From Algibacter pacificus (GTDB lineage: Bacteria > Bacteroidota > Bacteroidia > Flavobacteriales > Flavobacteriaceae): a DNA stretch of 64,000 nucleotides. The position numbers were made by a program, and so were the translations under genes. The stretch's first letter is position 1. Every line of letters begins with the position of its first letter. This document shows positions 25,902 through 34,362 of this stretch, in pieces. The notes under the pieces are model-generated. The model worked only from the letters and a program-made list of their open reading frames with translations, made no database searches and was not told where the DNA came from. The stretch covers positions 1 to 64,000 of the forward strand of contig NZ_VOGY01000009.1 of NCBI RefSeq assembly GCF_008033385.1, written 5' to 3'.

Positions 25902-27797
25902 ATGACAGATTTTATAAGGAAAATTATTCCTAATGCTAAAGATGATGTTTTAGCAGGTATTACAACTTCATTAGCCATGATTCCAGAAGTTGTGGCTTTC
26001 GCTTTTGTGGCTCAAATTAGTCCTATTGTAGCGCTTTTTGGAGCCTTTGTTATCGGGATAACTTCCGCCGTTTTAGGAGGAAGACCAGGGCTTATTTCAG
26101 GTGCAGCTGGTGCGGTCGCTGTTATTTTTGTTCATATGATACAAGAAGGCCATGCCAAGGGTTTATTGTTTGACCAACCCGTAGAAAATATGGGGTATTT
26201 TTATTTGTTAGCTGCCGTAGTTTTAATGGGGTGTATTCAAATATTGGCGGGTATTTTTAAGTTAGGTAAGTTTGTACGGCTTATTCCACATCCTGTTATG
26301 TTGGGCTTTGTAAATGGTCTAGCTATCGTTATTTTTATGGCTCAATTAGGAATGTTTACCGAGAATACTAAGGATGTTTTTGGTCAAAATATGCGTAAAA
26401 CGGAGTCTAAAGAACTTATCTATAATGTTAGCGATGGGGCTGTAAAAGATATAGCTTCTAATATAGAGGTGTTTTCAATTCATGATAAATTGGTTAAAAA
26501 CATTAATACAGGAGAAGTTGTTTATATCATATCCGATACTCAAGTTTTCGATGCTAAAACCAAAAAAGTAGTATTCAATATAAAAGATAATGGGTTTTAC
26601 TCTGTTAAAGATAGTGGTGTTGTAAAATCTACATTGCAAGGAAAACCATTGTATATCATGGTAGGTCTAGTTCTATTAACCATGCTTATTGTGTGGGGGT
26701 TACCTAAGTTAACAACCAAAGTTCCGGCGGCTTTAACAGCTATTTTAATAGTTACCTTAATTGCTGTTTTTGGTGGGCTTCAAACAATAAACGTAGGTGA
26801 ATTTATTAGAGACGGTGGAGGCGCTGGTTTAAATGGGTTCGACGAATTATCTAAAAACCTTAACCTAAAAGAACTTTGGAGCAACTTACCTTTTAATTTA
26901 GATACTTTAAAATTTATTGCACCGTATGCTTTTTTAGCCGCTTCTGTTGGTTTGATTGAAACTCTTATGACGATGAATTTAGTCGATGAGCTAACTGAAA
27001 CTAGAGGTGATGGTAATAAAGAATGTATAGCGCAAGGCACCGGAAATATTCTTAGTGGGTTATTTGGAGGTACAGGTGGTTGTGGCATGATTGGACAAAC
27101 AGTAATTAATGTGAATGCAGGTGGGCGTGGTCGTTTATCAGGTGTTATGATGGCCGTAACCTTATTAACTTTTATTTTATTTGCCGATAAGTATATCGAA
27201 CAGGTACCAATTGCTGCTTTGGTTGGGGTTATGTTTATGATGGTGATTGAAACCTTTGCATGGTCTAGTTTTAGAATAATGAAAAAAATACCGAGATCTG
27301 ATGCTTTTGTGTTAATTATTGTATCGGCTGTAACGGTTTTCTTCGACTTAGCGATAGCTGTTTTTGTAGGGGTAATTATTTCTGCGTTGGTGTTCGCATG
27401 GGAAAATGCTAAGAAAATTAGAGCACGAAAACGTACCTCAGAAGATGGAAATATTAAAACTTACGAAATTTGGGGACCTTTGTTTTTTGGGTCTATACAA
27501 GCCTTTAATGAAAAGTTTGATGTTAAAACCGATCCACAACAAGTTGAAATTGATTTTATAGAATCTCGAATTAGCGACCACTCTGCTATAGAGGCTATTT
27601 ATAATTTAGTTGAAAAATACAAGGCCGAAGGAAAATCTATTAAATTGAAACATTTAAGTGAAGATTGTAAACTTTTACTTTGCAAATCTAACCCTAAATT
27701 TAGCGAAGTTATCGTTGAAGATATTGATGATCCACGTTACTATTTAGCCGAAAACCCAGAAGCTTTTCCTAAAGGGCTTGCTGAATATAAATTTTAA
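25902..27797 (+). CDS. SulP family inorganic anion transporter with STAS domain
   Basis: Inner-membrane anion transporter (sulfate, bicarbonate or related) of 631 aa. The SulP core is visible: 'DVLAGITTSLAMIPEVVAFAFVAQISPIVALFGAF', 'RPGLISGAAGAVAVIFVHMI', 'IPHPVMLGFVNGLAIVIFMAQL', then 'VGLIETLMTMNLVDELTETRGDGNKECIAQGTGNILSGLFGGTGGCGMIGQTVINVNAGGRGRLSG'. A C-terminal STAS domain covers about the last 115 residues. Unusual is a hydrophilic insert of roughly 90 residues (nt about 26360-26640) between two membrane segments, built of repeating 'x-V-F-x-I-x-D' like strands. Start at ATG 25902, decided by the promoter. A bidirectional terminator follows. Confidence 0.93.
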   Translation: MTDFIRKIIPNAKDDVLAGITTSLAMIPEVVAFAFVAQISPIVALFGAFVIGITSAVLGGRPGLISGAAGAVAVIFVHMIQEGHAKGLLFDQPVENMGYFYLLAAVVLMGCIQILAGIFKLGKFVRLIPHPVMLGFVNGLAIVIFMAQLGMFTENTKDVFGQNMRKTESKELIYNVSDGAVKDIASNIEVFSIHDKLVKNINTGEVVYIISDTQVFDAKTKKVVFNIKDNGFYSVKDSGVVKSTLQGKPLYIMVGLVLLTMLIVWGLPKLTTKVPAALTAILIVTLIAVFGGLQTINVGEFIRDGGGAGLNGFDELSKNLNLKELWSNLPFNLDTLKFIAPYAFLAASVGLIETLMTMNLVDELTETRGDGNKECIAQGTGNILSGLFGGTGGCGMIGQTVINVNAGGRGRLSGVMMAVTLLTFILFADKYIEQVPIAALVGVMFMMVIETFAWSSFRIMKKIPRSDAFVLIIVSAVTVFFDLAIAVFVGVIISALVFAWENAKKIRARKRTSEDGNIKTYEIWGPLFFGSIQAFNEKFDVKTDPQQVEIDFIESRISDHSAIEAIYNLVEKYKAEGKSIKLKHLSEDCKLLLCKSNPKFSEVIVEDIDDPRYYLAENPEAFPKGLAEYKF

Positions 27798-27803
27798 GGA
27801 TTT

Positions 27804-27849
27804 AAAAGTGGGGCATGGCTTTACGTTTGTAAACCATACCCCCACTTTT
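27804..27849. terminator. bidirectional terminator between SulP and DUF4369 genes
   Basis: AAAAGTGGGG at 27804-27813 pairs with the CCCCACTTTT block near 27840-27849, with an inner ATGG.TTTAC / GTAAA.CCAT extension. It serves converging genes on both strands. Confidence 0.88.
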
Positions 27850-27866
27850 GTATATGTTAATTAAAA

Positions 27867-28562
27867 TTATTCTTCACTTTTAATAACCTCTAAAAAGGAT
27901 TGTAATTCTTTTCCATACTTAGAAGCTTTAACCTTTTCTGTAAGCGATACGTTAATAGTGTCTAATAGGCTAGTTTTGGCATTATAAATTTCGGTTAGTG
28001 CTAAATAAGGTGCTACTTCACTGTCTTTATTATTAAGAGCAAAATTAACTGTAAATAAATATTTTCGTCTTAAAATATTTTCGGCTTGTTTTTGTAGGCT
28101 ATTTAATTTAGCGGTGTCTTTTGCTATTTGTGCTTCAAACTTTTCTTTTATTAAATCCAAGTTATTTCCGTTAAACTTTCTAATCATTTCTTGATATTGT
28201 TCCCAAACCTTTTGTTGTTCAGATCCGTTAATCTTAGCATCAAAAATAAAGTTTTTTAGTGTCGTGTTAATTTCTGTGGTACCTTTATCGGCAAAGAAAG
28301 AAATGGCATCTTCTCTTTTACTATTTTTATTTAAAAATAAAAAATAAACTTCTGGTGTATCCAACGAACTATGTAATTCAAAATTAGGGTTCCCGTTTAT
28401 CTTTAAAGAATCTACACTAACAAGTCCAGAGTCTTTTATTTTTTTCAAATAAACAGTGCCTTTCTTTAAACCTTCAATATGGCCTTTAACCGTTAAATCA
28501 TGCTGTTTCTTTCCGCAAGACATCATTAAAGAAACCAAAAAAATTCCAAGTATTTTATTCAT
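27867..28562 (-). CDS. DUF4369 domain-containing lipoprotein
   Basis: Exported lipoprotein of 231 aa: signal MNKILGIFLVSLMMSC with Cys16 as the lipidation site. The DUF4369 beta-sandwich follows ('LTVKGHIEGLKKGTVYLKKIKDSGLVSVDSLKINGNPNFELHSSLDTPEVYFLFLN', then 'ISFFADKGTTEINTTL'). In longer relatives this domain precedes a thioredoxin domain; here the C-terminal half is only a helical, Lys/Glu-rich region, so the redox module is absent. Function unknown. Confidence 0.85.
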   Translation of the reverse strand: MNKILGIFLVSLMMSCGKKQHDLTVKGHIEGLKKGTVYLKKIKDSGLVSVDSLKINGNPNFELHSSLDTPEVYFLFLNKNSKREDAISFFADKGTTEINTTLKNFIFDAKINGSEQQKVWEQYQEMIRKFNGNNLDLIKEKFEAQIAKDTAKLNSLQKQAENILRRKYLFTVNFALNNKDSEVAPYLALTEIYNAKTSLLDTINVSLTEKVKASKYGKELQSFLEVIKSEE

Positions 28563-28674
28563 ATAAAAATGTGATTTTTTAAGAAAAGCAAATATCTCAC
28601 TTTTATATTTTAAATACTAATGCCCGTTATTGAATTATTTTAATAAAAAAAACGACTTAAAAAGGTTAATATTA

Positions 28675-28820
28675 TAAGTTTGGCATATAATTTGATAATA
28701 TAAAAACAGTTATGCTTTTAGAAAATAGTTTATTGAGTGGTTACTTTAAACTTAAAAGTTTAACTCATATTTTGATTGGTTAGTTAGAGAAAAAGCACCC
28801 GTTTTACGGGTGCTTTTTTT
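28675..28820 (+). ncRNA. orphan transcription unit 1 (small RNA or 23-aa microprotein)
   Basis: A -7 element TAAGTTTG at 28675-28682 is followed about 107 bp later by a perfect terminator: AAAAAGCACCCG / CGGGTGCTTTTT (28790-28801 and 28807-28818) with a T run. No annotated gene ends there. The predicted transcript of about 130 nt contains a 23-codon frame (ATG 28712, TAG 28781-28783; peptide begins MLLENSLLSGYFK) whose stop is 6 bp before the terminator. It could thus be a microprotein mRNA or a non-coding RNA. No -33 box is clear. Confidence 0.4.
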
Positions 28821-28957
28821 GCTTTAAATATTTAATTCGAAAAACAATTAAAGTGTGTTTTGTCGATAATTAGAGTGTTTTAATCTGATAAATGTTAAAT
28901 TTCCGTGCGTTTTATCGATTTAATAGGTTTTTTATCCCTGTTTAAACTTTCTTATTT

Positions 28958-29103
28958 TATATTTGCTTCGTTCTAAAAATATTTTTTTTTAGATAATGGG
29001 TTAATTATAGTTTTTGCATTATTTATTGAAACGGGTTTCCAGATCCAATTTCATGAAAAAAGCAAATAAGGTCAGCCGAGTTTGAGAAAACTCGGTTTTT
29101 TTT
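28958..29103 (+). ncRNA. orphan transcription unit 2 (candidate small RNA)
   Basis: Promoter -7 element TATATTTG at 28958-28965, with CTG 17 bp before it as a partial -33 box, and a textbook terminator at 29076-29103: CCGAGTTT, GAGA loop, AAACTCGG, eight T. The RNA would start near 28970 and be about 130 nt long. Only a 10-codon frame lies within it (ATG 29053). It precedes the VanX-like gene by 45 bp, so an attenuated leader for that gene is the alternative. I cannot match it to a known RNA family by eye. Confidence 0.45.
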
Positions 29104-29148
29104 GTTTATTGTTTTTTGAAATTCGTAATTTTAGCTAACTTAGCTATT

Positions 29149-29814
29149 ATGAAGCTTAAATTTCTTTTTTTAGTCTTATTACATTCCGTATTTTCATTTG
29201 GACAATTGCCTGAAGACTTTGTATATGTAAAAGACATTATTCCAGATTTGGAAGTAGAATTACGTTATCATACCTCGTTTAATTTTGTTGGGCATCCGAT
29301 AGATGCTTATAAAACAAATTGTTTAATTTTAACGAAACAGGCTGCCGAAGCTTTACGTTTAGTACAAGAAGAATTGGAAACTAAAAACTTATGTTTAAAA
29401 GTTTATGACGGCTATAGACCACAACAAGCTGTAAATCATTTTATGCGTTGGGCAAGAGATTTAAACGACACCATTAATAAAGCTATTTTTTATCCTAACA
29501 TAAAAAAACGGAATTTATTTAAAGCGGGATATATTGCTACAAGATCGGGACATAGCCGCGGCAGTACCATAGATTTAACCCTAATGGACAGCCGTACAGG
29601 AATGGCCTTAGATATGGGAAGTCCTTTTGATTTTTTTGGGGAAGTCTCTTGGGTTAATTATCCTCATATTTCAGAAAAACAAAAAGAAAACCGTCAAATA
29701 CTTCAAGCGGTAATGTTAAAACATGGTTTTCGTAATTACTCAAAAGAATGGTGGCATTTTACATTAAGAGGGGAACCTTTTCCTAATACGTATTTCAGTT
29801 TTCCTATAGAGTAA
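29149..29814 (+). CDS. D-alanyl-D-alanine dipeptidase, M15D family (VanX/DdpX-like)
   Basis: Secreted zinc dipeptidase of about 221 aa. The family core is present: 'LRYHTSFNFVGHPIDAYKTNCLIL', 'LKVYDGYRPQQAVNHFMRWA', the metal site 'SGHSRGSTIDLTL' (S-x-H-x6-D) and the catalytic 'EWWHFT' (E-x2-H). Such enzymes hydrolyse D-Ala-D-Ala; outside vancomycin clusters they act in peptidoglycan recycling. No VanH/VanA ligase neighbours are present, so no resistance role is implied. The ATG at 29149 gives a clean signal peptide (MKLKFLFLVLLHSVFSFGQ); an in-frame TTG 33 bp upstream is rejected. Confidence 0.9.
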   Translation: MKLKFLFLVLLHSVFSFGQLPEDFVYVKDIIPDLEVELRYHTSFNFVGHPIDAYKTNCLILTKQAAEALRLVQEELETKNLCLKVYDGYRPQQAVNHFMRWARDLNDTINKAIFYPNIKKRNLFKAGYIATRSGHSRGSTIDLTLMDSRTGMALDMGSPFDFFGEVSWVNYPHISEKQKENRQILQAVMLKHGFRNYSKEWWHFTLRGEPFPNTYFSFPIE

Positions 29815-29836
29815 AATTGTTTTTTAATACATGGTA

Positions 29837-30529
29837 TTATTCAATAATTTCACAATCACGAATAAAAATATTTTGTAAGGGCCAATCGCCTTCACCGGTT
29901 TTTACCGCTGCAATTTTATCAATAACATCCATTCCACGAGTTACACGTCCAAAAACGGTATAGTCGCCATCGAGAAAATGCGAACCGCCATGCTGTTGGA
30001 TAATAAAAAACTCGAAAGGGGATGCTAATTTATGCGGATTGTCTATTTCGCTACTCGGCATGGAAATAACACCGCGGTCATGTTTAAAGCCACGTTTGGT
30101 GTCTGGTGGAAGTAAATATTTACCTATTTTACCTCGTTTTTTAGAAATCTTAATATCGTCACTATTTCCAGCTTGTACCATATAATTGTTAATTACCCTG
30201 TAAAATTGCGTATCAACAAAGTACTTCCTTTTGGTTAAAAAAATAAAGTTAGATCTATGAAATTTCGTTTCGTTAAAAAGTAGGATATCAAAGCTACCAA
30301 AATCTGTAGTAATGCGAACTTTATTTTCTTTATGCTTCTTATCGTATGCTAAAAAAAATTCCATAGCACTTCTAGAATCTAGCTTTTCAAAAGTATCAGG
30401 ATCTTCAGAAACGGTATCCTTTTTATTAATTTTTGTTACTGGATTTTCGGGTGTTATTTTCTTCTTAGATTGCTTATCTTCACAATTCAGAAATAAAAAA
30501 AAGAAACAAAAAAGCAATACAATACGCAT
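29837..30529 (-). CDS. cyclophilin-type peptidylprolyl isomerase, lipoprotein
   Basis: Exported PPIase of 230 aa catalysing cis-trans isomerisation of X-Pro bonds, probably assisting folding of envelope proteins. The signal ends in FLFLNC (Cys17 lipidated). The cyclophilin core is readable: 'VRITTDFGSFDILLFNETKFHRSNFIFL', 'DTQFYRVINNYMVQAGNSDD', 'KHDRGVISMPSSE', 'HGGSHFLDGDYTVFGRVTRGMDVIDKIAAVKTGEGDWPLQNIFI'. Its start codon is only 4 bp from that of the divergent Nudix gene, so its promoter must lie inside that gene. Confidence 0.93.
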   Translation of the reverse strand: MRIVLLFCFFFLFLNCEDKQSKKKITPENPVTKINKKDTVSEDPDTFEKLDSRSAMEFFLAYDKKHKENKVRITTDFGSFDILLFNETKFHRSNFIFLTKRKYFVDTQFYRVINNYMVQAGNSDDIKISKKRGKIGKYLLPPDTKRGFKHDRGVISMPSSEIDNPHKLASPFEFFIIQQHGGSHFLDGDYTVFGRVTRGMDVIDKIAAVKTGEGDWPLQNIFIRDCEIIE

Positions 30530-30533
30530 ATCA

Positions 30534-31172
30534 ATGAATTTTGATGAATTTTTAAAATCTATTTCAAAAATAAAAAATATACCGCTACCAGCCGAGGCTT
30601 CTCAGTTTAAAATGGTACCTCCTTTTCGTCACGAGCTGTTAAGACAACAAAAAGATGCTATTAAAAAGGCCAAACAAGCAGGTGTTTTAGCTTTATTTTA
30701 TCCAAATGAAAATAATGAAACATCCTTTGTTTTAATATTACGGAAAATATATAAAGGAGCACACTCTGGTCAGGTAGCATTCCCTGGAGGAAAGCTGGAA
30801 ACTAGCGATATATCTTTAGAAGCTGCCGCGGTGCGAGAAACCTTCGAGGAGGTTGGGGTAGCCATAGAACATATTAAAATAATGCGAGGTTTAACGAAAG
30901 TTTATATTCCGCCAAGCAACTTTTATGTGCATCCTTTTTTAGGAATTACTTTTGAAAAGCCTAATTTTGTAAAACAAGATAAAGAAGTAGAGCGCATTAT
31001 AGAAATAAAATTAAAACATTTTTTAGATGAAAAAAGTGTGATAAAAGAATTTGTGAAAACATCTTATAGTGTTGAAGTTGAGGTGCCTGCATTTAATTTA
31101 AACGGACATGTGGTTTGGGGTGCCACGGCTATGATGTTAAGTGAAATTAAAGACTTATTAAAACAGCTTTAG
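30534..31172 (+). CDS. CoA pyrophosphatase-like Nudix hydrolase
   Basis: Cytoplasmic Nudix hydrolase of 212 aa resembling NudL/CoAse enzymes that split CoA into 4'-phosphopantetheine and 3',5'-ADP. The UPF0035-type segment 'GAHSGQVAFPGGK' precedes the Nudix box GGKLETSDISLEAAAVRETFEEVGV (G-x5-E-x7-R-E-x2-E-E-x-G). The open frame continues 74 codons further upstream, but those codons are antisense to the PPIase gene; the family begins at the ATG 30534 with 'MNFDEFL'. The minus-strand PPIase -7 element overlaps its first 15 codons. Confidence 0.9.
   Translation: MNFDEFLKSISKIKNIPLPAEASQFKMVPPFRHELLRQQKDAIKKAKQAGVLALFYPNENNETSFVLILRKIYKGAHSGQVAFPGGKLETSDISLEAAAVRETFEEVGVAIEHIKIMRGLTKVYIPPSNFYVHPFLGITFEKPNFVKQDKEVERIIEIKLKHFLDEKSVIKEFVKTSYSVEVEVPAFNLNGHVVWGATAMMLSEIKDLLKQL
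30565..30572 (-). promoter_or_regulatory. -7 element of the PPIase gene inside the Nudix gene
   Basis: Minus-strand TATTTTTG (plus strand CAAAAATA), a perfect TAnnTTTG match 36 bp upstream of the PPIase ATG and within codons 11-13 of the divergent Nudix gene. Confidence 0.5.
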
Positions 31173-31234
31173 TAGTTTGCCAGAATTGTTACATTTGTAA
31201 ACACTATTTAACTAATCAATTTGACGCGTGATTT

Positions 31235-32032
31235 ATGGGATTGTTTAAGAAAAATCCATTCGGACATATATTATTTTTAAAAAAATGGCTCATTAGAATC
31301 TTTGGTGTTATAACACATAGAAGGTTTCGTGGCTTTAACGAACTACAAATTGAAGGTTCGGAGATTATAAAAGATTTACCAAATACCAATGTACTATTTG
31401 TTTCAAACCATCAAACTTATTTTGCCGATGTAGTGGCCATGTTTCATGTATTTAACGCTAGTTTAAGTGGTAGGACAGATTCCATTAAAAACATAGGTTA
31501 TATTTGGAAACCAAAACTTAACATCTACTATATAGCAGCAAAAGAAACGATGAAAGCGGGGCTTTTACCAAAAATTTTAGCCTATATGGGTTCGATAAGT
31601 ATTGAAAGGACTTGGAGATCGCAAGGTAAAGAAGTTAACCGTCAGGTTAAAATGAGCGATATATCGAATATTGGGAAAGCGTTAAACGATGGTTGGGTAA
31701 TTACCTTTCCGCAAGGCACAACCACTCCTTTTAAACCGATTAGAAAAGGTACGGCACATATTATTAAACGCTATAAACCAATTGTTGTTCCTATTGTTAT
31801 CGATGGTTTTCGTAGATCTTTTGATAAAAAAGGACTATTTATTAAAAAGAAAAATATTCTTCAATCTTTTGAAATAAAAGCACCTTTAGAAATTGATTAC
31901 GAAAATGATACTCACGATGATATTGTGAAAAAAATAGAATATGCCATTGAGCAGCACACCTCTTTTTTAAAAGTGGCATCTCAAAAGGATCTAGCAGCAC
32001 TTGAAGCTTTGAATAAAAAACGTGAATGGTAA
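31235..32032 (+). CDS. 1-acyl-sn-glycerol-3-phosphate acyltransferase (PlsC-like)
   Basis: Membrane-associated acyltransferase of 265 aa that would convert lysophosphatidic acid to phosphatidic acid. The catalytic H-x4-D motif is in 'FVSNHQTYFADVVAM'; the glycerophosphate-binding block follows as 'SISIERTWRS', with the 'TFPQGTTTPFKPIRKG' motif (family EGTR equivalent) and 'VPIVIDGFRRSF'. The EGT motif reads QGT here. A -7 element TACATTTG lies at 31190-31197. Tandem with recQ on the same strand. Confidence 0.87.
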   Translation: MGLFKKNPFGHILFLKKWLIRIFGVITHRRFRGFNELQIEGSEIIKDLPNTNVLFVSNHQTYFADVVAMFHVFNASLSGRTDSIKNIGYIWKPKLNIYYIAAKETMKAGLLPKILAYMGSISIERTWRSQGKEVNRQVKMSDISNIGKALNDGWVITFPQGTTTPFKPIRKGTAHIIKRYKPIVVPIVIDGFRRSFDKKGLFIKKKNILQSFEIKAPLEIDYENDTHDDIVKKIEYAIEQHTSFLKVASQKDLAALEALNKKREW

Positions 32033-32073
32033 CACTTTTTACGAGATACATTTACCTATTTATAATTTAGTTA

Positions 32074-34221
32074 ATGCCAGAAACAACCACCAGGGAACAG
32101 GTGTTTTCAAATTTAAAAAACTATTTTGGTTACGATAGTTTTAGAGCCAATCAGCAAGAAATTGTTGAAGCTGTTTTAAACAAAAAAGATTGTTTGGTAA
32201 TTATGCCAACTGGTGGCGGGAAATCCATGTGTTTTCAGCTTCCGGCTTTATCTTTTAAAGGCGTTACTATTGTTATTTCTCCTTTAATAGCTTTAATGAA
32301 AGACCAAGTGGATGGTTTAAATGCTAACGGAATTTCTGCGGAATATTTTAACAGTAGCCAAAGCGGCGAAGAGCAGTCGGTCATTATAGAAAACGTTATT
32401 CGTGCCGAAATAAAACTCCTTTACGTGGCGCCCGAGAGTTTAGCGTCTCTACAAAATATTTTAACCGAAAAATATATTAGTTGTATTGCCATAGACGAGG
32501 CGCACTGTATTTCCTCTTGGGGACACGATTTTCGTCCGTCCTATCAGCAACTAGGGTTTTTAAAATCCACGCTTCCAAATATTCCATTTATTGCATTAAC
32601 TGCAACAGCCGATAAAGCCACACGAGGCGATATAGCAAAACAGCTTCGTATAGAACATGCACAACAATTTATTTCATCTTTCGATAGAAAAAATATTGCG
32701 TTAGAAGTGCGTGTGGCCAATAACCGTATTTCACAAGTTGTAAAATTTATAAACACAAGACCCAATCAGTCTGGTATTATTTATTGTTTAAGCCGAAAAA
32801 CAACAGAGCAACTCGCTAAAAAGTTAAAGGCTAATAAAATTCCTGCGGAAGCCTATCATGCGGGGTTAAATTTTGAAAAACGAAGCAAGGTTCAAGAATC
32901 TTTTATTCGGGATAAAACGCAAATTGTTTGTGCTACGGTTGCGTTTGGTATGGGAATCGATAAATCTAACGTGCGTTGGGTGGTGCATTACAATATGCCA
33001 AAAAATATCGAAGGCTATTATCAAGAAATTGGTCGTGCTGGTCGCGATGGATTAAAATCTCATGCCTTGTTGTTTCATAGTTATGCCGATGTAATTCAGC
33101 TACAAAATTTTGCAAGTGGCGCTTCTAATGAAGATGTTCAAATTGCCAAATTGGACAGGATGAAACAGTTTGCCGAAGCCAATACTTGCCGACGAAAAAT
33201 TTTACTCAGTTATTTTGGTGAGTTATTGGGCGATAATTGTGGTAATTGTGATGTTTGTAAAAATCCACCTCAGTTTTTTAATGGAACTATTATTGCTCAA
33301 AAAATTCTTTCAGCAGTCTATCGCTTGCAAGAAAAGGAAGCCATGGGCATGATTATCGATGTACTTCGAGGTTCGCAAAATGCGGCGGTTTTAGCAAAAG
33401 GCTATCAAAATGTGCGCACCTTTGGTATTGGTAAAGATATTGCCTGGAAACACTGGCAACATTTTGTAATTCAACTTATCAATCAAGGGTATTGCGAAAT
33501 AGCTTTTCATAAAAATAATGCGTTGCAGCTCACTGAGTTTTCTAATAATGTCTTGTTTAAAGGCGCACAAGTGGCACTAACAAAACCTGTTGTGGTTACC
33601 GAAATTAAACCTGTAATTAAGGAAAAACGTACGCGAGCAACTAAAACAAGAACTAAAACGCGGGCTAAAACTAAAGCTCCAGCCGATAATTTATTTGAAC
33701 GTTTACGCAGATTGCGTTATAAAATAGCGCAGGAAGAAGATATTCCAGCGTATTTAGTGTTTAGTGATGCTACGCTGAAAGAAATTGAAAAGGAACGCCC
33801 TTTGAGTGAAGACGATTTTTTACGAATTAGCGGCGTAGGGCAACGTAAGCTTGAGGTTTATGGCGATGAGTTTATGGCAGAAATTATGAATTTCATGGGC
33901 TCTAAACCTAAAAAAGCAAAACGAGGCGATACCTATTTAAAAACTTACGAGCTTTATAAATCGGGTTTATCTATAGATGAAATAGCCATGCAACGCAAAC
34001 TTGGCACAACAACTATTTATTCGCATATTGCAAAATTATATAGCACAGGCAAAAAAATAAATATTTACGATTTTGTCAGTAAAAGTGAAGTTGAAGCTGT
34101 TAAAAAAGCAAGAAAGGAATTGAAAGGACCGAAAGCTTTACGAGCCTATTTTGACTATTTTAATGAATCGATTGATTATTTTAAAATCCGCTTGGCATTG
34201 AGTGTTATTGATAAAGATTAG
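32074..34221 (+). CDS. recQ: ATP-dependent DNA helicase RecQ
   Basis: 3'-5' DNA helicase of 715 aa acting in recombination and fork repair. Domains in order: helicase core with Walker A 'MPTGGGKSMCFQLPAL', 'TIVISPLIALMKDQV', DEAH box 'AIDEAHCISSWGHDFRPSY' and motif VI 'QEIGRAGRDG' (residues about 10-340); zinc-binding RecQ-Ct with four cysteines in 'CRRKILLSYFGELLGDNCGNCDVC'; winged helix; a basic Thr/Lys linker near residue 520; HRDC domain (about 545-610); and a C-terminal HTH_40-like segment 'LYKSGLSIDEIAMQRKLGTTTIYSHIAKL'. A full-length enzyme. Confidence 0.96.
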   Translation: MPETTTREQVFSNLKNYFGYDSFRANQQEIVEAVLNKKDCLVIMPTGGGKSMCFQLPALSFKGVTIVISPLIALMKDQVDGLNANGISAEYFNSSQSGEEQSVIIENVIRAEIKLLYVAPESLASLQNILTEKYISCIAIDEAHCISSWGHDFRPSYQQLGFLKSTLPNIPFIALTATADKATRGDIAKQLRIEHAQQFISSFDRKNIALEVRVANNRISQVVKFINTRPNQSGIIYCLSRKTTEQLAKKLKANKIPAEAYHAGLNFEKRSKVQESFIRDKTQIVCATVAFGMGIDKSNVRWVVHYNMPKNIEGYYQEIGRAGRDGLKSHALLFHSYADVIQLQNFASGASNEDVQIAKLDRMKQFAEANTCRRKILLSYFGELLGDNCGNCDVCKNPPQFFNGTIIAQKILSAVYRLQEKEAMGMIIDVLRGSQNAAVLAKGYQNVRTFGIGKDIAWKHWQHFVIQLINQGYCEIAFHKNNALQLTEFSNNVLFKGAQVALTKPVVVTEIKPVIKEKRTRATKTRTKTRAKTKAPADNLFERLRRLRYKIAQEEDIPAYLVFSDATLKEIEKERPLSEDDFLRISGVGQRKLEVYGDEFMAEIMNFMGSKPKKAKRGDTYLKTYELYKSGLSIDEIAMQRKLGTTTIYSHIAKLYSTGKKINIYDFVSKSEVEAVKKARKELKGPKALRAYFDYFNESIDYFKIRLALSVIDKD

Positions 34222-34362
34222 GGGGTAGCCACGAATCCAAGAATCTTATTTAAAAACACTATTATTCATTTCACGAATAAAATATATGATAATGTTGTAT
34301 TACAGACTTTATGTGTTTTAGTGTAAAATGAATTAACTTCGAATTTATAAAAGCTGAAAAAT

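Noticed and set aside
29149-29814. Vancomycin-resistance dipeptidase cluster
   Set aside because: Only a VanX-like dipeptidase is present; there is no D-lactate dehydrogenase, ligase or two-component system nearby, so a cell-wall turnover role is more likely.
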